Positions 16,120 through 25,071 are shown, numbered from the stretch's first letter. The stretch: DNA of 63,814 nucleotides from Arcobacter sp. (GCA_020723085.1 DYJN01000020.1:1-63814), one strand, 5' to 3'. Notes: generated from the letters alone by a model not told the origin. A program made the numbers and translations.

Positions 16120-17226
16120 TCAGGGCCTCTTCCTTTCCAGGAGGTTCGCGCACTTCTCCAGCCGCGAGGGCCCCGTGCCGTCGTTGACCGCAAACTGAAT
16201 GTCGGCCCGGTAGCCGCGCCGCTGCCGCCCGTCCCACAGCGAAGCCGCGCCGTAGGCGCCATCTTTCCGCAAGGCGTAGAAGTTGATGTCGAAGCGGTTC
16301 AGCACCTCGGCGTCGTTGCGGAAATTGCGGGCGATCCGTTTCAGCGCCTCAAGGCAAGCCTCCCGCGGCGCCATTCCCTGCCTCATCATCTCGACGATCG
16401 TGTGGGCGCCGGCGATGCGGATGTTCTCTTCGCCCCGTCCGGTGGATCCCGCCGCGCCGACGTCCTGGTCCACGTACAACCCCGCGCCGATGATGGGCGA
16501 GTCGCCCACGCGCCCGGGGATCTTCCAGGCAAGGCCGCTCGTCGTGGTCACGCCGCTGATCTCGCCCCTGGCATTCAGAGCCAGCAGGTTGATCGTGCCC
16601 GTGGGCGGATTGGCGGCCACATCCAGCGCCCATGCGATCAGCTCTTCGCCGGCTTGCGGGAATTGCCGCCGCAGCCGCTCGGCGGCTTTCAGCATCCGGG
16701 GCGAATCCAGCCCGTCGGTCCAGTTGTTGTTCCCTTCGCGGCCCCGCAGCGACTGCTTCCAGGCGATCCAGGCCATGCGCGCCCGCTCCGTCAGCAGGTT
16801 GGTCTCTTCGATGCCCCAGGCGCGGGCGAACCGGAGCGCCCCCTCGCCCACCAGCATGATGTGATCGGTCTGCTCCATCACGAGCTTGGCCAGCCGCGCC
16901 ACGTTCTTGATGTTGCGCACGGCGGCTACGGATCCGGCGCGCCGCGTCGGCCCGTGCATGACGCTGGCGTCCAGTTCCACCACGCCTTCTTCGTTCGGCA
17001 GCCCCCCATAGCCAACGCTGGTGTCATTGGGATCATCTTCCACCAGCGTCACGCCGGCCACCGCCGCCTCCAGCGTGTCTCCTCCGGCTTTCAGGACTTC
17101 CATAGCTTTCGCGCAGGCCTTTAGCCCGTTGGCGCTCGAAATGACGAGATCTTTCGACCCCGCCTGTGCCGCCCGCGCGGCCAGCGGAAGCGCCGCGTTC
17201 ATCGCCAGCCAATCTCTTCTCCGCAT
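16120..17226 (-). CDS. N4-(beta-N-acetylglucosaminyl)-L-asparaginase family hydrolase
   Basis: This Ntn hydrolase of 368 residues belongs to the aspartylglucosaminidase / isoaspartyl peptidase family. Autocleavage would expose the Thr in PPTGTINLLAL as the catalytic nucleophile; TTTSGLAWK and GRVGDSPIIGAG are the conserved substrate-binding stretches. An N-terminal MRRRDWLAM followed by an Ala-rich stretch looks like a Tat signal, implying export. It would release asparagine-linked sugar or beta-aspartyl residues from peptides. It is monocistronic, convergent with the NRAMP gene and divergent from the following small exported protein. Confidence 0.88.
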   Translation of the reverse strand: MRRRDWLAMNAALPLAARAAQAGSKDLVISSANGLKACAKAMEVLKAGGDTLEAAVAGVTLVEDDPNDTSVGYGGLPNEEGVVELDASVMHGPTRRAGSVAAVRNIKNVARLAKLVMEQTDHIMLVGEGALRFARAWGIEETNLLTERARMAWIAWKQSLRGREGNNNWTDGLDSPRMLKAAERLRRQFPQAGEELIAWALDVAANPPTGTINLLALNARGEISGVTTTSGLAWKIPGRVGDSPIIGAGLYVDQDVGAAGSTGRGEENIRIAGAHTIVEMMRQGMAPREACLEALKRIARNFRNDAEVLNRFDINFYALRKDGAYGAASLWDGRQRRGYRADIQFAVNDGTGPSRLEKCANLLERKRP

Positions 17227-17264
17227 GTCTCTCCGGTCCCTTTCTCTTCGCTACACTGATTTTG

Positions 17265-17660
17265 ATGATCCCGCGGCTGCTCGTGCTGACCGCGTCAGTC
17301 ACCTTATTCTGGGCCTTTGGACAATCGCGCCGCAAGCCGGAAGGCCACCGCTTCGAGGTCGTCGAGTTCAAGGCGCAGCGGCAGGAGGAGCGGCTCTTCA
17401 TCGACGGGCGCGTGCGGAACACCGGCAGCGCCTCCGTCCGCTTTCCGGTGCTTGTGTTTGAGTTCCTCAGCTCTGATGACAAGGTCGTCTCCACGCGGCG
17501 CGCCGATCTGGAGCCCGAAGAGCTCGCTCCGGGCGAAGAGTCCGTCTTCATGCTGCAGGCTCTGCCGCCCGCGCGCGCGGTGTCGATCCGGCTGGAGATG
17601 CAGGACCGGGGGAGGCGGTATTACCCGCTTGAGAAAAAGGGCCCGTATCCCATTGAGTAA
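17265..17660 (+). CDS. small exported hypothetical protein (FxLyD-like)
   Basis: This 131-residue protein has a signal sequence (PRLLVLTASVTLFWAFGQ) and one beta-sandwich-like domain. RVRNTGSASVRFPVLVFEFL and LAPGEESVFMLQALPP resemble the FxLyD/DUF3426-type domain of exported proteins. Its function is unknown. The start at 17265 is the first ATG giving a signal peptide. It ends 21 bp before aroA, so the two may share a transcript, although no functional link is obvious. Confidence 0.7.
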   Translation: MIPRLLVLTASVTLFWAFGQSRRKPEGHRFEVVEFKAQRQEERLFIDGRVRNTGSASVRFPVLVFEFLSSDDKVVSTRRADLEPEELAPGEESVFMLQALPPARAVSIRLEMQDRGRRYYPLEKKGPYPIE

Positions 17661-17681
17661 GTCCATGCGAAAGGAATCCGG

Positions 17682-18962
17682 ATGGTTGAAGTGATCAGCC
17701 CGGCGAGCCGCCTGCATGGCAGCCTCACGCTGCCGGGCGACAAGTCCATCTCTCACCGCTATGCGATGCTCGCTTCCGTCGCCGGGGGGCTTTCGACGAT
17801 CCGCAACTACTCGTCCGGCGCCGACTGCCACTCCACGCTGCGCTGCATCCGCGCGCTTGGAATCGAGGTGGATGTGCAGGGAACCGAAGTCCGCATCCGA
17901 GGCGGCGGACTGCACGGCTACCGTGCGCCTGCGGGCGATCTCGACGCCGGCAACTCCGGCTCCACCATGCGTATGCTGTCCGGGCTGCTTGCCGGACAGC
18001 CTTTCCCGTCGCGCTTCACCGGCGACGAGAGCCTTTCCCGCCGCCCGATGCAGCGCATCATGGAGCCGCTCCGGCGCATGGGGGCGGCGGTGGAAGCCCG
18101 CGACGGAAAATTCCCCCCGCTCGTCATCCGCGGGGGCGCGCTCCAGCCGATCGAGTACGAGATGCCTGTGGCCAGCGCGCAGGTGAAAAGCTGCGTGTTG
18201 CTGGCTGGTCTCATGGCGGAGGGCCTGACCACGGTCCGCGAGCCGGTCCGCACGCGCGACCACACGGAGGTGGCGCTGCGCGAGTTCGGCGCCGACGTCG
18301 AGTCCGGCCCGGGGTGGGCGCGCGTCCGCGGTCCGGCGCGGCTGGAGCCGCGCGAGCTCATCGTGCCGGGCGACCTGAGTTCCGCAGCCTTCTTCCTCGT
18401 TGCCGCCGCAATGCTGGAAGGCTCGGATCTCGTTTTGGAAAACATCGGCCTCAACCCGACGCGGGCCGCGCTCGTGGATTTTCTCGCCGCCGTCGGGGCC
18501 GACATCCAGGTGCTCGACATCGGCATGCGGCACGGCGAGCCCGTGGGCGTGCTCCGCGTCCGCGGCTCCAGGCTCGCCGGCGGCGTCCTTGAGAAAGGGC
18601 TCTCCGCCGCGCTGATCGACGAGATCCCGGTTCTCGCCGTCATGGGCGCCGTCAGCGAAGAGGGACTTGCCGTGCGGGACGCGGCCGAGCTCCGCGTCAA
18701 GGAGACCGACCGCATCGAGACCGTGGCGGAAAACCTGCGCCGCCTCGGCATCCGCGTGGAAACAGCGCCGGACGGGCTGCGCGTGGAAGGCCGCCAGCGT
18801 TTCCGCTCCGGCACGGTGGACAGCTTCGGCGATCACCGCATCGCTATGGCGTTCGCCGTGGCGGCCCTGTCGGCCGACGGGCCGGTTGCCATCGAAGGCG
18901 CGGAGGCCGCCTCCGTCTCCTTCCCCGAATTCTGGAGTAAACTGCGGGAGGCCGCCGCATAG
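17682..18962 (+). CDS. aroA: 3-phosphoshikimate 1-carboxyvinyltransferase (EPSP synthase)
   Basis: EPSP synthase transfers enolpyruvate from PEP to shikimate-3-phosphate, the sixth step of the shikimate pathway. The 426-residue length is normal. Signature stretches are GDKSISHRYAM near the N-terminus, the LDAGNSGSTMRML motif (about 88-100), RDHTE, and the C-terminal RVKETDRI and GDHRIAMAF. In the LxxGNSGT-type loop a Ser-Thr pair (GSTMR) is present instead of the GTAxR of class I enzymes, suggesting class II. AAGGA lies 6 nt before the ATG. A sensor-kinase-like gene follows after 11 bp. Confidence 0.95.
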   Translation: MVEVISPASRLHGSLTLPGDKSISHRYAMLASVAGGLSTIRNYSSGADCHSTLRCIRALGIEVDVQGTEVRIRGGGLHGYRAPAGDLDAGNSGSTMRMLSGLLAGQPFPSRFTGDESLSRRPMQRIMEPLRRMGAAVEARDGKFPPLVIRGGALQPIEYEMPVASAQVKSCVLLAGLMAEGLTTVREPVRTRDHTEVALREFGADVESGPGWARVRGPARLEPRELIVPGDLSSAAFFLVAAAMLEGSDLVLENIGLNPTRAALVDFLAAVGADIQVLDIGMRHGEPVGVLRVRGSRLAGGVLEKGLSAALIDEIPVLAVMGAVSEEGLAVRDAAELRVKETDRIETVAENLRRLGIRVETAPDGLRVEGRQRFRSGTVDSFGDHRIAMAFAVAALSADGPVAIEGAEAASVSFPEFWSKLREAAA

Positions 18963-18973
18963 AAGGAGGCGCC

Positions 18974-19627
18974 GTGAACGATCAGGATGCACGGGCCGGC
19001 GCGGACCTCGCCCTTCCGGGGCTTGTACACGACCTGAACAACGTCTTCGAGACCATCTCCGACGCCGCGGAACTGCTCGCCGCGGACGAGCGTTGGCGCG
19101 ATCTGGCCGGGACGCTGTTCCGCAGCGTGGACCGCGGCCGCCGCATCGTCGGTGTGTACGCCGATCAGAACCGCGCCGGCGCCGAGCTGAGCGAGGTGGT
19201 CGACCGCGCCGAGACCTTCCTGCGCGACTTCCTCCGCCACCTCGCCGGCGCAAAGATCCGTGTCCATCGCCGCATCGGCCGCGACCACAGGCTGCCGGGC
19301 AACGCCGCCGATTGGGAGCGGGTGTTTATGAACCTCCTGCTGAACGCCGCTCAGGCCATGAAGGGCAGGGACAGCGGTGACATCGAAGTCCATTCCCGCA
19401 TCGAGGACAACCGCCTCGTCATCGAAGTCATCGACAACGGTCCGGGCATCGATGAGTCGATCCTGCCCAGGATCTTCACGGCACGCTTCTCCACGCGCTC
19501 CCGGCATGCCGGACTCGGGCTTCACATCGTGCGCACGCTGGTGGAGGCCAATGGCGCCTCCGTAACCGCGGCCAACCGGGAATCCGCTTCTGGCGCCGTT
19601 TTCACCATCCGCGCGCCCATGGCCTAG
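18974..19627 (+). CDS. orphan sensor histidine kinase-like protein
   Basis: This 217-residue soluble protein consists of a short dimerisation/phosphoacceptor-like helix pair with LVHDLNN (His19) and a HATPase_c domain. The N box (NLLLNAAQAM), G1 (DNGPGI) and G2 (GLGLHIV) are all present, so ATP binding is likely intact. No sensor, membrane or receiver domain is present, and no response regulator lies next to it. The start is a GTG with AAGGAGG 4 nt upstream. It follows aroA by 11 bp. Its partner and signal are unknown. Confidence 0.8.
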   Translation: MNDQDARAGADLALPGLVHDLNNVFETISDAAELLAADERWRDLAGTLFRSVDRGRRIVGVYADQNRAGAELSEVVDRAETFLRDFLRHLAGAKIRVHRRIGRDHRLPGNAADWERVFMNLLLNAAQAMKGRDSGDIEVHSRIEDNRLVIEVIDNGPGIDESILPRIFTARFSTRSRHAGLGLHIVRTLVEANGASVTAANRESASGAVFTIRAPMA

Positions 19628-19681
19628 GGTGGGGCCGGATTTCCGGAATCCCGCGCCGGTCTGGCGCGTCCTAGTGGAAAG

Positions 19682-20527
19682 ATGAGGTCGCTTCGAGCGT
19701 TGACGCCCTGTCTGCTTCTGCCGCTCCTTGCGGTTCACGCTCAGGAACCCGATCCGCTCGACATCGTCCGCCGCAGCGTCGAGAAGGACCGCCTCAACTT
19801 CGAGCGCGCCAACGATTACAGCTACGTGCAGCACACCGAACAGCGCCGGTTCAGCCGCGGCGGGCGCGTGTCCAGGTTCGAATCGCGCACCTTCGACGTC
19901 ATCGTGATCGACGGCGAGCCTTACGAAAAGCTGATCGCAAAAGACGGCAGGCCTCTGAGCGAATCCGAAGCCCGAAAGGAGCAGGCGAAGCTCGACCGGG
20001 AACTCGAGCGCCGGCGCCGGGAGAAGCCCGATCGGCGCACCCGCCGCCTGACGGAGCGGGAAAAGCGCCGCCGCGAGGGGCGCGAATTCGCGCAGGAGAT
20101 CCCCGAGGCGTTCACTTTCCGCCTGGCGGGCGAGGAGACACTAGACGGGCACCGCGTGTGGATCATCGAAGCGGAGCCCAAGCCCGGATTCAAGGGAAAG
20201 GCGAAGCGCGCGGAGCTGCTGTCGAAGTTCCGCGGCAGGCTCTGGATCGACCAGCAGGACTTTCAGTGGGTCCGCGTGGAAGCGGAAACGATCGCGCCCG
20301 TGCGCTTCGGCTGGATCCTGGCCAAGCTCGATCCCGGCGCGCGCATGACGTTCGAGCAGCGCCGCGTGCATGGCGAAGTCTGGCTCCCGTCCCACGCATG
20401 GATGAGGCTTGGCGCCCGCCTGGCGCTGGTCAGGAGGCTGGATGCGGAAGTCGAAGTCTTCTGGCGCGACTACCGGAAGTTTCAGTCCGACTCCCGCATC
20501 ACCGATGTCACCGAAATCGCCCCCTGA
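19682..20527 (+). CDS. exported LolA-like outer membrane sorting-type protein
   Basis: This 281-residue exported protein has a signal peptide ending at HAQE. Residues about 140-281 fit the lipoprotein-sorting/LolA-like half-barrel seen in many acidobacterial periplasmic proteins: LDGHRVWIIEAEP, KFRGRLWIDQQDFQWVRVEAE, HGEVWLPSHAWMRLGARL. A highly charged Arg/Glu stretch (about 95-135) precedes it. The exact role is unknown, but binding or delivery of hydrophobic cargo is a reasonable inference. It lies 54 bp after the sensor-kinase-like gene. Confidence 0.65.
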   Translation: MRSLRALTPCLLLPLLAVHAQEPDPLDIVRRSVEKDRLNFERANDYSYVQHTEQRRFSRGGRVSRFESRTFDVIVIDGEPYEKLIAKDGRPLSESEARKEQAKLDRELERRRREKPDRRTRRLTEREKRRREGREFAQEIPEAFTFRLAGEETLDGHRVWIIEAEPKPGFKGKAKRAELLSKFRGRLWIDQQDFQWVRVEAETIAPVRFGWILAKLDPGARMTFEQRRVHGEVWLPSHAWMRLGARLALVRRLDAEVEVFWRDYRKFQSDSRITDVTEIAP

Positions 20528-20700
20528 AAGAGGGGGAAGCAGGCCCATCCTCCTTCTTCGCGGCCGCGCTCACAGCCTCCGGCTCCGGCAGGAGCATCTT
20601 CCCGCGTTGCGCCGGCGGTCTTGACTCGACGGACAGCCTTGCCGGCCCGCCATTCGTGGATCGCTTCGCGCGGATTCTCGAACCGGTGCGCAGAAACAAA

Positions 20701-20722
20701 GGGCGGCGGCTCCAGTCCGCCT
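20701..20722 (-). terminator. possible terminator after tpiA
   Basis: On the minus strand GGCGG pairs with CCGCC around a 7-nt loop, followed by GCCCTTTGTTTCTG. It lies just past the tpiA stop. The stem is short and the T tract interrupted, so support is moderate. Confidence 0.4.
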
Positions 20723-20728
20723 TTCGGG

Positions 20729-21481
20729 TCAGAAGTTCACGATGGCGGCGAAATCTTCCGGCTTCAGCGAAGCGCCGCCCACCAGAGCGCCGTCCAGATC
20801 GGGCTGCGCCATCAGGCCGCGGACGTTGTCCGGCTTGACGCTGCCGCCGTAGAGAATGCGCAGAGCCCCGGCCGCGGCCGCGCCGTATTTCGCCGCGGCA
20901 AGGCTCCGAAGGAACTTGTGAGCTTCCTCCGCCGTTTCCGGCGTGGCCACCTTGCCTGTGCCGATGGCCCAGACGGGCTCGTAGGCGATGACGATGCGCG
21001 CGAATTCCTCAGCGCTGAGGCCGGCGATGCCTCCCTCGAATTGCCGCCGCAGCACTTCGTTGGTGCGTCCGGCTTCGCGCTCTTCGAGCAGCTCGCCGAC
21101 GCAAACGATGGGCGTGAGTCCCGCTTCCAGCGCCGCGCGCGCGCGTTTGAGCACGGTCTCGTCAGTCTCGCCGAAGTACTGCCGGCGTTCGCTGTGGCCG
21201 ATGATGACGTACGTGCAGCCTGCGGCTTTCAGCATTGCGGGCGTCACCTCGCCTGTAAAGGCGCCTTCTTTGTTCTGCCAGTAGCAGTTCTGCGCGCCGA
21301 TGCCGGCGCGGCTGCCGGCAGAGGCTTCCACCGCCGCCGGGATGTCCACGAACGGCGGACAGATGGCGATGTCGGCGTGGGTGGACTTCTCCACCAGGGG
21401 CAGGAAACGGACGAAAAATTCCTTGGTCTCTGCCGGCGTCTTGTACATCTTCCAGTTGCCGGCGATCAGGGGTTTGCGCAT
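20729..21481 (-). CDS. tpiA: triose-phosphate isomerase
   Basis: TIM interconverts glyceraldehyde-3-phosphate and dihydroxyacetone phosphate in glycolysis. At 250 residues it has the usual length. Catalytic residues are all present: K11 in GNWKMYK, H96 in IIGHSERR and E168 in AYEPVWAIGTG. The phosphate-binding ILYGGSVKPDN and GALVGGASL also match. It is a stand-alone minus-strand gene; pgk and gap, often adjacent, are not in the window. Confidence 0.97.
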   Translation of the reverse strand: MRKPLIAGNWKMYKTPAETKEFFVRFLPLVEKSTHADIAICPPFVDIPAAVEASAGSRAGIGAQNCYWQNKEGAFTGEVTPAMLKAAGCTYVIIGHSERRQYFGETDETVLKRARAALEAGLTPIVCVGELLEEREAGRTNEVLRRQFEGGIAGLSAEEFARIVIAYEPVWAIGTGKVATPETAEEAHKFLRSLAAAKYGAAAAGALRILYGGSVKPDNVRGLMAQPDLDGALVGGASLKPEDFAAIVNF

Positions 21482-21766
21482 GCTCTGATTCTAGCGGTTT
21501 GCCGGCCCGCTCGTCTGATTCAGAGGCCCGGCGCGCCCCGGACTGCCGTTGCGGACAGCGGGCCGCGCGGCGCGGCGTGCCGGAATCCGGCGCCGTAAGT
21601 GCGGTATCATAATAAGGCACGAGGTCCCCGTCGGTCTCTTCCCTCCCCGTCGCCGTTGTTTTTCCGCATTTCCGCCACGTCAGCCGATTTTTCATTCAGC
21701 CGCAACCCGTAATTCATCCCCGGCTGAAAACCTGAGTCTGAATCAGAAGTTGGAGAAGGTTTAGTT

Positions 21767-22597
21767 ATGGCCGCAACCACCAACCGAAAACTCCATTTGC
21801 TGGCAAGCGACTTCGATCACACGCTCAGCTTCAACGACTCCGGACTGGTTCTGAGCGAACTTCTGCGCGTCCCTGCGTTTGAGGAGAAGGTGCGCTCCCT
21901 GGAGCGGATGCACCTGGTGCAGCAGGGCGGGGAACTGGCCTATCTTCTCCTGCACGATCCCGATTTCCGGCCCGTGCGGCCCCACCACCTGCGCGAAGCC
22001 GGCCGCCGGATCCGGCTGAAGAAAAACATTTCGCTGCTGGTGCAGATGCTGCAAAACCTGGAAGGGGCCGAGTTCGCCTTTCATGTGATTTCGGCGGCGC
22101 CGGAAGAGGTGATTCACGCAGCCCTGGAAGGCGTGATTCCGGTGGAGAACATCCACGGCACGCGGTTCGAATACCACGCTGAGAGCGGCGAAATCGCGGG
22201 CATCCGCCGCGTCAGCGCCGGCTACGGGAAGGTGGCCGTGCTCGAGGAGATCCGGCAGGAGCTCGGCATCAGCTACAACCGGGTGATCTATGTCGGCGAC
22301 GGCAGCTCGGACATCCATGTGATGCTGCACCTGAACCGCAATGACGGGCTCACCGTGGCGGTGAGCGAAAACCGCTTCATCACGCAGATCGCGCGGCGCA
22401 CGGTGCTCAGCGACGACGCTCTCAGCGTGGCGGTGCCGGTGATGGAGGAGATTCTGGGCTGGGACTCCGCGCGGGTCCGCGCCTTCTTTGAAGCGCACGG
22501 CTTCCCGCTCCGGGAATGGACAAAGGTCCGGACGGACCGGTTGAGCTTCGCCGGTCATGCAGCTTCTCCGGCGTCCTCTCCGGCGGTGCAGTCATGA
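21767..22597 (+). CDS. HAD-superfamily phosphatase (PSP-like)
   Basis: This 276-residue haloacid dehalogenase-type hydrolase has nucleophile and acid aspartates D15 and D17 in [10 protein letters not shown], a VISAAPEEV motif II, and [11 protein letters not shown] as motif IV. The layout resembles phosphoserine phosphatase or the MtnX/PHOSPHO type. The substrate is unknown. GGAGAAGG precedes the ATG by 7 nt. The stop overlaps the start of the next small membrane protein (ATGA), indicating translational coupling. The 285 bp upstream hold only an AT-rich stretch around 21600 that could include a promoter. Confidence 0.83.
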   Translation: MAATTNRKLHLLASDFDHTLSFNDSGLVLSELLRVPAFEEKVRSLERMHLVQQGGELAYLLLHDPDFRPVRPHHLREAGRRIRLKKNISLLVQMLQNLEGAEFAFHVISAAPEEVIHAALEGVIPVENIHGTRFEYHAESGEIAGIRRVSAGYGKVAVLEEIRQELGISYNRVIYVGDGSSDIHVMLHLNRNDGLTVAVSENRFITQIARRTVLSDDALSVAVPVMEEILGWDSARVRAFFEAHGFPLREWTKVRTDRLSFAGHAASPASSPAVQS

Positions 22598-22821
22598 GCG
22601 TTGCGGACGGCATCGGCTGGGCGGCGACAGCCCTTTTTGCGGCGTCCTACCTGGTGCGCGATCCGCGCCGGCTCCGGCTGGTTCAGGCGGGCGCGGCGCT
22701 GGTCTGGATCGCTTACGGCGTGCTTCTCGGGGCCGCCCCCGTGATCGGCGCCAACGCCGCCGTGGCCTCCATCGCGCTGCTCAGCCTGCGGCGCACGGGC
22801 GGGCAGAAGGAAACAAAGTAA
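22594..22821 (+). CDS. small multi-pass membrane protein
   Basis: This 75-residue protein has about three hydrophobic segments (8-20, 30-45, 48-66) separated by short Arg-rich loops (VRDPRRLRL). The layout recalls small PQ-loop/YgjV-like membrane proteins, but no motif is decisive. The ATG overlaps the stop of the HAD phosphatase gene by four bases, so it is very likely expressed with it. The coupling suggests a membrane partner for the phosphatase; this is inference. Confidence 0.7.
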   Translation: MSVADGIGWAATALFAASYLVRDPRRLRLVQAGAALVWIAYGVLLGAAPVIGANAAVASIALLSLRRTGGQKETK

Positions 22822-22844
22822 GCTCATCCTGTTTGAAACATGCT

Positions 22845-22872
22845 TTGAGAATTTGTCAAATTGCACTATCAT
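22845..22872 (+). promoter_or_regulatory. promoter with palindromic operator-like spacer
   Basis: TTGAGA (22845-22850) and TATCAT (22867-22872) are separated by 16 bp in an AT-rich island. The spacer contains the perfect inverted repeat AATTTGTCAAATT (22850-22862), placed where a repressor would block polymerase. The -10 box ends 5 nt before the first ATG of the downstream kinase-like gene, so the transcript would be leaderless or the true start is slightly downstream. Confidence 0.5.
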
Positions 22873-22877
22873 AGGGC

Positions 22878-23474
22878 ATGATGGCCGCGGCGGCCCGTTC
22901 CGGCGTGAGCGATGAGGGCTTTGTGCGCCGGCTCCGGGAAGCCGAGAGACGGCGCCTCAGCCGCCTGCTGCACGATGAGACCGGCCCCGTCCTGTGCTCG
23001 GCCGGATTGACCGCGGAACTCTTGCGCGGCACGCTCGGCGCGGTCACGCCGCAGCAGGAAGAGATGTTTGCGAAGCTGGCCGGCGCGCTCGAATCCGCCG
23101 TCGAGTCCGTGCGCCTGCTGAGCCAGGAAGCCGCTCCCGGCCTCGCATCCCGGCGCGGGCTGGAAGACGCTCTGCGCCTGCTCGCGAAGGCCCACGGCGC
23201 CGGCCTGGCGTTTGCCTCCGGGCCCGGACGCCTGCCGGATGCCAAAGCGGAAGCGCTCTGCGAGCTTGTGCGCGACGCTCTGCTGGCACTGGAAGGCGCC
23301 ACGCGGCAGATCACGGTCCTGCCGGGGCGGGTCCGCATCCTGGCGCCGCCGCCCGCTGATCCGGGCATCGGGCGCGCGCTCCGCCGCGCGGCCCGGGATT
23401 CCGGGTTCCGCGCCCGGTGGCGCTCTTCGGCGGATGGCATAATCATGGAGATCCTGCTGGAGGAGAACGGCTGA
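22878..23474 (+). CDS. degenerate HisKA_3-type histidine kinase
   Basis: This 198-residue protein begins with a HisKA_3-like dimerisation helix: EAERRRLSRLLHDETGP with His32 in the position of the phosphorylated histidine. The region that should hold the ATP-binding domain (about 110-198) is short and lacks recognisable N, G1 and G2 boxes. ATP binding, and therefore autophosphorylation, is doubtful. It could be a histidine phosphotransfer or phosphatase protein. Its stop overlaps the start of a LuxR-type regulator (TGATG), so the two are coupled. The gene has its own palindrome-containing promoter. A start at the second ATG (22881) is equally possible. Confidence 0.75.
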   Translation: MMAAAARSGVSDEGFVRRLREAERRRLSRLLHDETGPVLCSAGLTAELLRGTLGAVTPQQEEMFAKLAGALESAVESVRLLSQEAAPGLASRRGLEDALRLLAKAHGAGLAFASGPGRLPDAKAEALCELVRDALLALEGATRQITVLPGRVRILAPPPADPGIGRALRRAARDSGFRARWRSSADGIIMEILLEENG

Positions 23475-24142
23475 TGTACTCGATTCTCCTCGTCGACGAT
23501 CACCGGATCATCCGCGACGGACTGCGCGCCATGCTCGAAGCCTCGGGCGACTTTCAGGTGGCGGGCGAGGCCGAGACCGGCGGGCAGGCCGTCGCTCTGG
23601 CAGCCCGCCTGCGCCCGCACCTCGTGGTGATGGATCTCAGCCTGCCCGGCATGAACGGCATCGAAGCCACCATCGAGCTGCTGCGCGAATCGCCCGCGTC
23701 GAAAGTCGTCATCCTGTCCATGTACGACGACGAGGCTTCGGTGGTCCAGGCCATGCGCAGCGGCGCCCGCGGCTTCGTGCTGAAAAAGGCCAGCCAGGCG
23801 GACCTGATCGCCGCCCTTCACGCCGTGGCGCGCGGCGGCACGTATCTGAGCCCGGAGGTCTCCGACAAGTTCCTGGAGTGCGTCCGCAAGGGAGATTTCA
23901 CCAGGCGCAACTCAGCGGTGCTGTCGGTACTGACGCCGCGGGAACTCCAGGTGATGCGGCTGATCGCGGAGGGCCGGTCCAGCAAAGAGATCGCCGGCAT
24001 TCTCGACCTCAGCATTGAAACCGTGCGAGGCTACCGCAAGAGCCTCATGCGGAAACTGAACGTGAGCAACGTGGCCGCGCTGACCCAGATCGCCGTGGCG
24101 GAAGGGCTGACGCGCTTTTCGCAGTTCGGCGCCTCTGCATGA
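23474..24142 (+). CDS. LuxR/NarL-family response regulator
   Basis: This 222-residue DNA-binding regulator has a receiver domain at 1-120 with a complete site: D8 and D9 (VDDH), phosphoacceptor D54 (VVMDLSLPG) and K104 (FVLKKAS). The C-terminal LuxR helix-turn-helix (LTPRELQVMRLIAEGRSSKEIAGIL...SIETVRGYRKSLMRKL) binds DNA. Its partner should be the kinase-like protein encoded immediately upstream. The 3' end overlaps the amidohydrolase start by four bases, so the regulator and that enzyme share one transcript. Target genes are unknown, but autoregulation at the palindrome upstream is possible. Confidence 0.92.
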   Translation: MYSILLVDDHRIIRDGLRAMLEASGDFQVAGEAETGGQAVALAARLRPHLVVMDLSLPGMNGIEATIELLRESPASKVVILSMYDDEASVVQAMRSGARGFVLKKASQADLIAALHAVARGGTYLSPEVSDKFLECVRKGDFTRRNSAVLSVLTPRELQVMRLIAEGRSSKEIAGILDLSIETVRGYRKSLMRKLNVSNVAALTQIAVAEGLTRFSQFGASA

Positions 24143-25071
24143 GCCAGGCCATCCTGAAAGACTCGCCCTGGGGCCCGCTGGAAGCGGCCGACGCTCACGT
24201 CCATTTCTTTTCGCACGGCTTCTTCAGCCTGCTGGCCGGTCAGGCGGGACTGGAGAGCGCGGCCGCCGCCTGCGCCCGCGCCGGCGTCGAGGCGCCGGCG
24301 GAAGACCCCCGCCATCTTGCCGCGCGGTGGGCCGCCGAACTGGACCGCCACGGCGTGGCGCGCGCCGTGCTGCTGGCTTCGTTGCCGGGCGATGAAAGCA
24401 GCGTGGCGCAGGCTGTGGAGGCGTATCCGGAGCGTTTCTTCGGCTGGTTCTTCTGCAACCCCCTGGCGCCGGACGCTGCTGTGCGAGCCGGCGTGTGGCT
24501 CCAGCGCGGCTTGCGCGGCGTCTGCCTGCTGCCCGCCATGCACGGCTATCCGCTCTCCCACGCGCGCGTCGAAGAGATCCTGCAGGTGGCGGAGCGCCAC
24601 CACGCCGTCATATTCGTCCATTGCGGCGTGCTGAGCGTGGGCATCCGCGCCCGCGTGGGCGCGCCGTCGCCGTTCGACATGCGCTTTTCGAACCCCATCG
24701 ATCTGCATCCCCTCGCGCTCCGGCATCCGAGGCTGCGCTTCGTCGTCCCGCACTTCGGCGCCGGTTACTTCCGCGAGGCGTTGATGACGGCGTCTCTGTG
24801 CCCGAACGTGTACCTGGACACTTCATCGTCGAATGCGTGGACGAAGTTCCTGGCGCCGCCGCCGTCGCTCGAGCAGGTCTTGGAGCGCGCTCTCGAAGTC
24901 GCCGGACCTCAGCGCCTGCTGTTCGGCACGGACTCCTCGTTGTTTCCCCGCGGATGGGTGAGCGCGGTATTCGAGCGCCAGAGCCGGGCGCTCGAACAGA
25001 TCGGCGTATCTGCGGAGGATGCCAAGGCCATCTTCGGAGACAACTTACTCCGCCTCATGCAAATGCCCTAG
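24139..25071 (+). CDS. amidohydrolase 2 family metal-dependent hydrolase
   Basis: This 310-residue TIM-barrel hydrolase or decarboxylase is of the ACMSD-like group. The metal ligands expected are the HxH pair H20/H22 in ADAHVHFF, a His in IFVHCG, a His in VPHFGAG and the catalytic Asp in LLFGTDSS. The substrate is unknown. It starts inside the last codons of the response regulator gene (ATGA overlap) and is therefore the output end of a two-component operon, an uncommon arrangement. Confidence 0.85.
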   Translation: MSQAILKDSPWGPLEAADAHVHFFSHGFFSLLAGQAGLESAAAACARAGVEAPAEDPRHLAARWAAELDRHGVARAVLLASLPGDESSVAQAVEAYPERFFGWFFCNPLAPDAAVRAGVWLQRGLRGVCLLPAMHGYPLSHARVEEILQVAERHHAVIFVHCGVLSVGIRARVGAPSPFDMRFSNPIDLHPLALRHPRLRFVVPHFGAGYFREALMTASLCPNVYLDTSSSNAWTKFLAPPPSLEQVLERALEVAGPQRLLFGTDSSLFPRGWVSAVFERQSRALEQIGVSAEDAKAIFGDNLLRLMQMP

